DNA from: Sulfuricurvum sp.
Lineage (GTDB): Bacteria > Campylobacterota > Campylobacteria > Campylobacterales > Sulfurimonadaceae
DNA: 64,000 bases
Direction: 5' to 3'
Assembly: GCA_030694265.1 (NCBI GenBank)
Contig: JAUXYP010000006.1
Location: forward strand, 1-64,000
This document shows positions 60,169 through 64,000 of this stretch, piece by piece. Numbering within the stretch: position 1 is the first letter of the stretch; every line of letters starts with the position of its first letter. The notes under the pieces are model-generated. The model saw only the letters and a program-made list of their open reading frames with translations, ran no database searches and was not told the DNA's origin. Both the position numbers and the translations under genes were made by a program.

Positions 60169-62886
60169 TTAATTCTCCATAGTACTTACTTGATTTCTTC
60201 CATGCTCTTTCGCATGATAGAGTCCCTGATCTACACGTTTGAAAAGTTCAGAAAAGCTATCGCTTTTTCTAAACGTGCTAATACCAATGCTGATAGTGAC
60301 CTTGTTGACTTTAGGAAAGGTAGAACTTTCAACGGACAAGCGTAATTTTTCTGCAAGTATTTGAATTTTTGCCAAATCGGTACTCGGAGACAGTACCAAA
60401 AATTCTTCTCCGCCCCAGCGTGCAAAAACATCCAGTTTGCGAATATTGTCTTGTATGATATGGGCTAATTGCTTGAGAACTTCATCCCCTGTGTCGTGGC
60501 CATAGGTATCATTCACCAATTTGAAATGATCAATATCGATAAGTATCAGGGAAAGAGGAAGCGAAAATCTTCGTGCGCGCTCAGCCTCTAACGTAAAGAG
60601 TTCTTCAAATTTGTGTCGATTATAAATACCTGTGAGGTGATCGATGGTAGCGATACGTTGTATCTCTTGATTGAGAAGCGTTTCATGCGTTACATCTTTT
60701 CCGGTGGTAATAAAGCCAATGATATTTTCGCTTTCATCTTTGAGAGGCGTAATGGTTTTGTCTTCATAATACAAATCTCCATTCTTCTTTCTGTTGATGA
60801 TTGTTCCTCGAAAAGTCTTTCCATCTAAAATGGTTTTCCATAAGCTCTCATAAAATATCTTATCATGACTACCTGACTTAAGAATACGTGATGTTTTACC
60901 AAGGACTTCACTTTTTGAATAACCGGTATGGTGTGAAAAAGCTTGGTTGATATAGGTGATTATTCCGGATTTATCCGTAATTGCTACGGTGTCGTCAATT
61001 TGTGAGATTGCTTTTGAAAGTTTATCAATCTCTTGCCGTGATTTTTTGAGTTCACGCATATCAAGAATTACCCCTGATATCACATCTCCTTCAACCGTTG
61101 CACTTAGCATGATCGGTATCGCGGTCAAATGCTTATCAAGTACTTCCAGCTCATAGTTGCTGATATGATTCTTTTTGAACAGGATATGGATGATTTTTTT
61201 CTGTATTTCGGGATTGTTATACATTATGGTACTGTCTTGACCAATTAACTCATTGGGAGAGTCAAAGCCCAGCATGTCAGCCAATGCCTGATTTACGTAT
61301 ACGATATTACCTGATAGATTTGTACGGTAGATACCGATCATTGCATTTTCAACAAGATTTCTGTATTTGTTTTCGGAAGCTTCTAAAATTATTTGTCCAT
61401 TTTTTTCTTCGGTGATATCGTAAACGATCCCAGACATTTTATTCGGTTTTCCACTCTCATCGGTTTGGATTTCTCCCTCTTCAAGAACATGGCGTACCGT
61501 ACCATCCAGTCTAAGTACACGATGGACAACATGATAATCGGCGTTGTTGGCGAGTGCATCAGTTAGTGCATTCTTTACTGCTTCTCGATCGTCAGGATGC
61601 ACCCGTTCAAAAAATCCATCATAAGTCGGTTGGAATTGCTGTGGTAGAAGACCGAAAATTCGATAAATTTCGTCTGACCACCATAAATAATTGGTCTGAA
61701 TATCCCATTCCCAGTTCCCTAGGTGGGCTATGGTTTGTGCTCGATTTAAACTTTTGGAAGTTTCTGCAAGGCTATTTTCTCGTTGAAGAATAATTTTTCG
61801 ACTGAGATATAGATGCCTATTGAAGAGAATAATGCCCAGTAACAACATGGCACTCAAGCCGTATATAAGATTGAGCATAAGTTTTTGATATTGATGAAAA
61901 AAGGTTGTAGGAGGATTTAAAAATTGGCTTTTAAATTCGATATCTCTAGGTAAAATAATATCCTTGTCTTTCAATGCTTTTGCATCAAAAATCCATTGAT
62001 TCGTATGGATGTCCAAATGGCTAAGCGGTAATTTTGGATGTAACAGAATCTGTAATGCTAACTTCCCTGCTTCTTCTCCTTGCGCATGACCGTCGACACA
62101 ATAGCCTCCAAGAACCCCTTCTTGGATGTAAGAATCTTCTAACGTTAATACAGTAAAAGCACCTGCCCGGACGATACGATTCGTTACCTCATTAATGGGT
62201 ATTAAATCACCGCTTCGTGTTTTAAATCCTCCAATGGTTGTCAAAATGATTGCTTTGCCTTGATACTGTTTGAGCTGACTTAGAATCAGATCGAAATTTT
62301 GATCACTGGCAAATTTTATTTTCATTTTTCGATAATTTAGGGTTTCTTTTTCGATTTCTTTACGAGTCAGTTGCGCTGTTGATGAGCCATCGCTGATGAC
62401 AAGGACTTCATTTTGATCTGGAAAAAGTGTTTTAATGAGTTTTAGGTTGGGAATAATCTCTTTTTTTTCAAAGATACCGGTATACAAAGAAGGGTCTAAG
62501 CTCTCTTTCTTTGAAAAATCATTGATCCCTGAAAAAACGACCGGCACGGAAGGGAAAAGTCTCTCTTTGTAGGTAACCACAAAGTTTAGAGCAGCATCAT
62601 CCGTCACATAGATGACATTAGGAACATAAGCATTATATTTTGTAGACAAATAGTGCAAGACTTCTTGCTGATACTCTAAATCAAAGTTTCGACGTTTGCT
62701 ATCAAGATATTCAGTTGAGTAAAGGGGGTACATATTTGTGGTATTGTTAATGACCGTTTTGAATCCAGTGTGTTGGTTCTTGGTCCAAGGGTATGCTTCA
62801 TTATACGAATGTATCGTTACAATTTCAGACTTAGCAAACAAAGAGGAAAATAAAAATAAAAATAATAAGAATTTATTCAAATACAA
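60169..62886 (-). CDS. periplasmic-sensor PAS-GGDEF protein, 905 residues
   Basis: A large signal-transduction protein. Residues about 18-310 resemble the ABC_sub_bind (PF04392) periplasmic binding fold (SYNEAYPWTKNQHTGFKTVI, VPNVIYVTDDAALNFVVTYK), followed by a TM helix (LIYGLSAMLLLGIILFNRHLYL, about 340-365), then three PAS domains (about 380-490, 510-620, 630-740) and a GGDEF domain (about 755-905) with intact GGEEF (FARWGGEEFLVLSP). An N-terminal signal helix is present. It should couple a periplasmic ligand to c-di-GMP synthesis. It is monocistronic. Confidence 0.88.
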   Translation of the reverse strand: MYLNKFLLFLFLFSSLFAKSEIVTIHSYNEAYPWTKNQHTGFKTVINNTTNMYPLYSTEYLDSKRRNFDLEYQQEVLHYLSTKYNAYVPNVIYVTDDAALNFVVTYKERLFPSVPVVFSGINDFSKKESLDPSLYTGIFEKKEIIPNLKLIKTLFPDQNEVLVISDGSSTAQLTRKEIEKETLNYRKMKIKFASDQNFDLILSQLKQYQGKAIILTTIGGFKTRSGDLIPINEVTNRIVRAGAFTVLTLEDSYIQEGVLGGYCVDGHAQGEEAGKLALQILLHPKLPLSHLDIHTNQWIFDAKALKDKDIILPRDIEFKSQFLNPPTTFFHQYQKLMLNLIYGLSAMLLLGIILFNRHLYLSRKIILQRENSLAETSKSLNRAQTIAHLGNWEWDIQTNYLWWSDEIYRIFGLLPQQFQPTYDGFFERVHPDDREAVKNALTDALANNADYHVVHRVLRLDGTVRHVLEEGEIQTDESGKPNKMSGIVYDITEEKNGQIILEASENKYRNLVENAMIGIYRTNLSGNIVYVNQALADMLGFDSPNELIGQDSTIMYNNPEIQKKIIHILFKKNHISNYELEVLDKHLTAIPIMLSATVEGDVISGVILDMRELKKSRQEIDKLSKAISQIDDTVAITDKSGIITYINQAFSHHTGYSKSEVLGKTSRILKSGSHDKIFYESLWKTILDGKTFRGTIINRKKNGDLYYEDKTITPLKDESENIIGFITTGKDVTHETLLNQEIQRIATIDHLTGIYNRHKFEELFTLEAERARRFSLPLSLILIDIDHFKLVNDTYGHDTGDEVLKQLAHIIQDNIRKLDVFARWGGEEFLVLSPSTDLAKIQILAEKLRLSVESSTFPKVNKVTISIGISTFRKSDSFSELFKRVDQGLYHAKEHGRNQVSTMEN

Positions 62887-63032
62887 TCCTTCGTACTATA
62901 TATCAATAATTATAGTATCTATAGTTGACGGAACAGTTGAAAAAATATAGTTGAAAATGATTTTTAAAGTAAAACATGGTCACCCAATAAAGCTTAAAGT
63001 GGTTAAAAGTACGTTGTGAAGGGAAAGTGTAG

Positions 63033-63107
63033 TGGTGACTCCAAGGGGATTTGAACCCCTGTGACCAGGATGAAAACCTGGGATCCTAACCGTTAGATGA
63101 TGGAGCC
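63033..63107 (-). tRNA. tRNA-Glu (TTC)
   Basis: A 75-base cloverleaf with encoded CCA. The acceptor GGCTCCA pairs with TGGAGTC through one G-U; anticodon loop TTTTCAT with anticodon TTC; T-loop TTCAAAT. It is 24 bases downstream of tRNA-Lys on the same strand. Confidence 0.96.
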
Positions 63108-63131
63108 ACAACAAAATGTGGAAAATAAAAA

Positions 63132-63207
63132 TGGTGTCCCGTGATGGATTCGAACCATCGACCCCTTCATTAAAAGTGAAATGCTCTACCAGCTGAGCTA
63201 ACGGGAC
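63132..63207 (-). tRNA. tRNA-Lys (TTT)
   Basis: A 76-base cloverleaf with encoded CCA. Acceptor GTCCCGT, D-arm AGCTCAGCTGGTAGAGC, anticodon loop CTTTTAA (anticodon TTT) and T-loop TTCGAAT are intact. Confidence 0.97.
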
Positions 63208-63217
63208 AACCTGCACT

Positions 63218-63240
63218 AAATCATTCGGTTAGCATGATTT
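63218..63240 (-). other. leader hairpin before tRNA-Lys
   Basis: Seven-base arms AAATCAT and ATGATTT with a nine-base loop, between the promoter and the 5' end of tRNA-Lys. It may guide RNase P or another processing step. Confidence 0.4.
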
Positions 63241-63250
63241 GTGGATGGGA

Positions 63251-63256
63251 ATTATA
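63251..63256 (-). promoter_or_regulatory. putative -10 of the tRNA-Lys-Glu operon
   Basis: TATAAT on the minus strand, 43 bases before the mature tRNA-Lys 5' end, giving a leader that contains the hairpin. Confidence 0.6.
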
Positions 63257-63372
63257 GTGAATATAAGCTTTTATGTCAATAGTGTGAAGACTGAAATAAG
63301 AAATATATCTGTTAAGAGAGAAAAAAGAGAAGTTTAGGGACAATGTTTAAAAGTAAGAAAAGGAAAAAATAA

Positions 63373-63765
63373 ATGAAAAAGCTTTTTTTTCTAATAGTGA
63401 TTATGAATTCATTTATGTATGCCGCACCGATTCAAAGCGACAAAGAGTTTCAACAAGCGGTTGAGCAGATGGGCAAAGAGAAAAAATTGGTGTTAATGAT
63501 TTATACGGCTGATGATTGTCCCGAATGTGCCTATATGAAACAAAAAGTGTTTCATGATAAAACGGTGGAACCGTTTTTAAAACGCCACTTCGTTGTGATG
63601 GAAAAGAACGTTCATCGCAGTAAATTACCGGATGGGTTTGATTATTTCGGTATCCCTACGATGTTTTTTATCGATAAAGCAGGGGTGAACAAAGAAACCC
63701 TTGTGGGGAGTAAGCGTCCAAAACCGTTTTTGGAAGCGTTGCACAGGGTATGGAGTAAAAAATAA
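63373..63765 (+). CDS. secreted thioredoxin-fold protein
   Basis: A 130-residue periplasmic protein with a Sec signal (residues 1-18, ending MYAA). The active site is CPEC (Cys49, Cys52) and the cis-Pro lies in FGIPTMFF. It resembles SoxW- or DsbD-gamma-like thioredoxins that reduce periplasmic partners, possibly in sulfur oxidation; that is inference. ATG follows AAAAGGAAAAA. Its stop overlaps the next ATG (TAATG). Confidence 0.85.
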   Translation: MKKLFFLIVIMNSFMYAAPIQSDKEFQQAVEQMGKEKKLVLMIYTADDCPECAYMKQKVFHDKTVEPFLKRHFVVMEKNVHRSKLPDGFDYFGIPTMFFIDKAGVNKETLVGSKRPKPFLEALHRVWSKK

Positions 63766-64000
63766 TGAAACGGATTTTAGCCGTACTGTTGTGCTTGGGA
63801 TGGATTCAGATATCTGCGTACGATCCCGATCATCTCAAAATGCTTTTGGAAGACAAAGAGTGTATTGGATGCGATTTACGAGGGGCAGATTTGCGGGACA
63901 TCGATTTTAGCGGATGGGATTTGAGCAAAAGTGATTTTTCACGTGCGAATGTGAGCCGAAGTGTTTTTGTCATGAGTGATTTGAACGAGGCGAATCTCAG
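63765..64000 (+). CDS. pentapeptide-repeat protein, N-terminal part
   Basis: The frame runs off the right edge; 78 residues are visible. A signal peptide (residues 1-18) is followed by a CIGC motif (ECIGCDLRGADL) and by pentapeptide repeats of the A(D/N)LXX type (LRGADLRDIDFSG, DFSRANVSRSVF, LNEANL). It is coupled to the thioredoxin-fold gene, and the two Cys may be its target. Function unknown. Confidence 0.75.
   Translation, partial: MKRILAVLLCLGWIQISAYDPDHLKMLLEDKECIGCDLRGADLRDIDFSGWDLSKSDFSRANVSRSVFVMSDLNEANL

Noticed and set aside
1-64000. CRISPR array, rRNA operon, intact prophage or complete insertion sequence
   Set aside because: No regularly spaced repeats, rRNA-like segments, transposase frames or phage structural genes were seen on either strand.

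Overview
The window looks like a chromosomal segment of a Campylobacterota (epsilonproteobacterial) bacterium. Inference: the moderate GC content, the sensory GGDEF/EAL/PAS repertoire and the nitrate-type ABC importer suit a free-living sulfur or hydrogen oxidiser such as Sulfuricurvum better than a Campylobacter or Helicobacter pathogen; only a 16S or marker-gene search would settle this. The supporting signs are the mraY-murD / gpmI-fabG-acpP-fabF-accA block, rpe next to a DnaQ-like exonuclease, grpE-dnaK with an HspR-type operator, and promoters that show a TATAAT-like -10 and mostly no -35.

1-6.4 kb: a minus-strand nitrate-family ABC importer (binding protein, permease, ATPase) runs straight into an outer-membrane porin. 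Next come a PDC-sensor membrane protein and an Rrf2 regulator with a three-Cys cluster motif. The same palindrome (TGATTA-N5-TAATCA) lies in front of both transcription units. Then follow an orphan FetB-like permease, a 48-residue lmo0937-type membrane protein and a 2-Cys peroxiredoxin. 6.5-16.1 kb: an ABC exporter that may be translated from a leaderless mRNA, two tandem AI-2E/PerM-family proteins, two small membrane-anchored coiled-coil proteins, an ankyrin-repeat protein, a P2-type cation ATPase, an integrase remnant and a YfaZ-like outer-membrane protein whose signal peptide is out of frame. This is the most accessory-looking part.

16.1-38 kb: housekeeping genes. tRNA-Phe, murD, mraY, gpmI and the fatty-acid genes are followed by exonuclease-trpF-rpe, a STAS/pseudo-receiver/CheX protein coupled to an HDOD protein, rpmB, argJ, prs, galU, lepA, a ComF-like phosphoribosyltransferase, a double-domain SagB-type oxidoreductase, an AsmA-like protein and a DASS anion permease. 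38-44 kb: grpE-dnaK, then a small repeat-bracketed insert (XRE regulator, OB-fold protein) and a HigBA toxin-antitoxin pair before proA and an orphan ABC ATPase.

44-50 kb: a tightly packed minus-strand operon joins a C-terminal protease, purC-purS-purQ, a BatD/SH3-like protein, plsC and the fluoride channel crcB. 50-64 kb: three GGDEF proteins (one with EAL), an ABC-F / DUF5718 / DUF1653 / SUI1-domain operon that suggests a ribosome-linked function, a KtrAB-type K+ uptake system with a polysaccharide deacetylase, tRNA-Lys and tRNA-Glu, and at the right edge a thioredoxin-fold protein coupled to a pentapeptide-repeat protein.

No CRISPR array, intact prophage, complete insertion sequence or rRNA was seen. 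No stretch over 300 bases lacks a gene. No clear-cut new multi-gene system was found; the best leads are the shared Rrf2-type operator, the ABC-F/SUI1 operon, the CheX/HDOD pair, two putative leaderless promoters and the out-of-frame YfaZ signal peptide.
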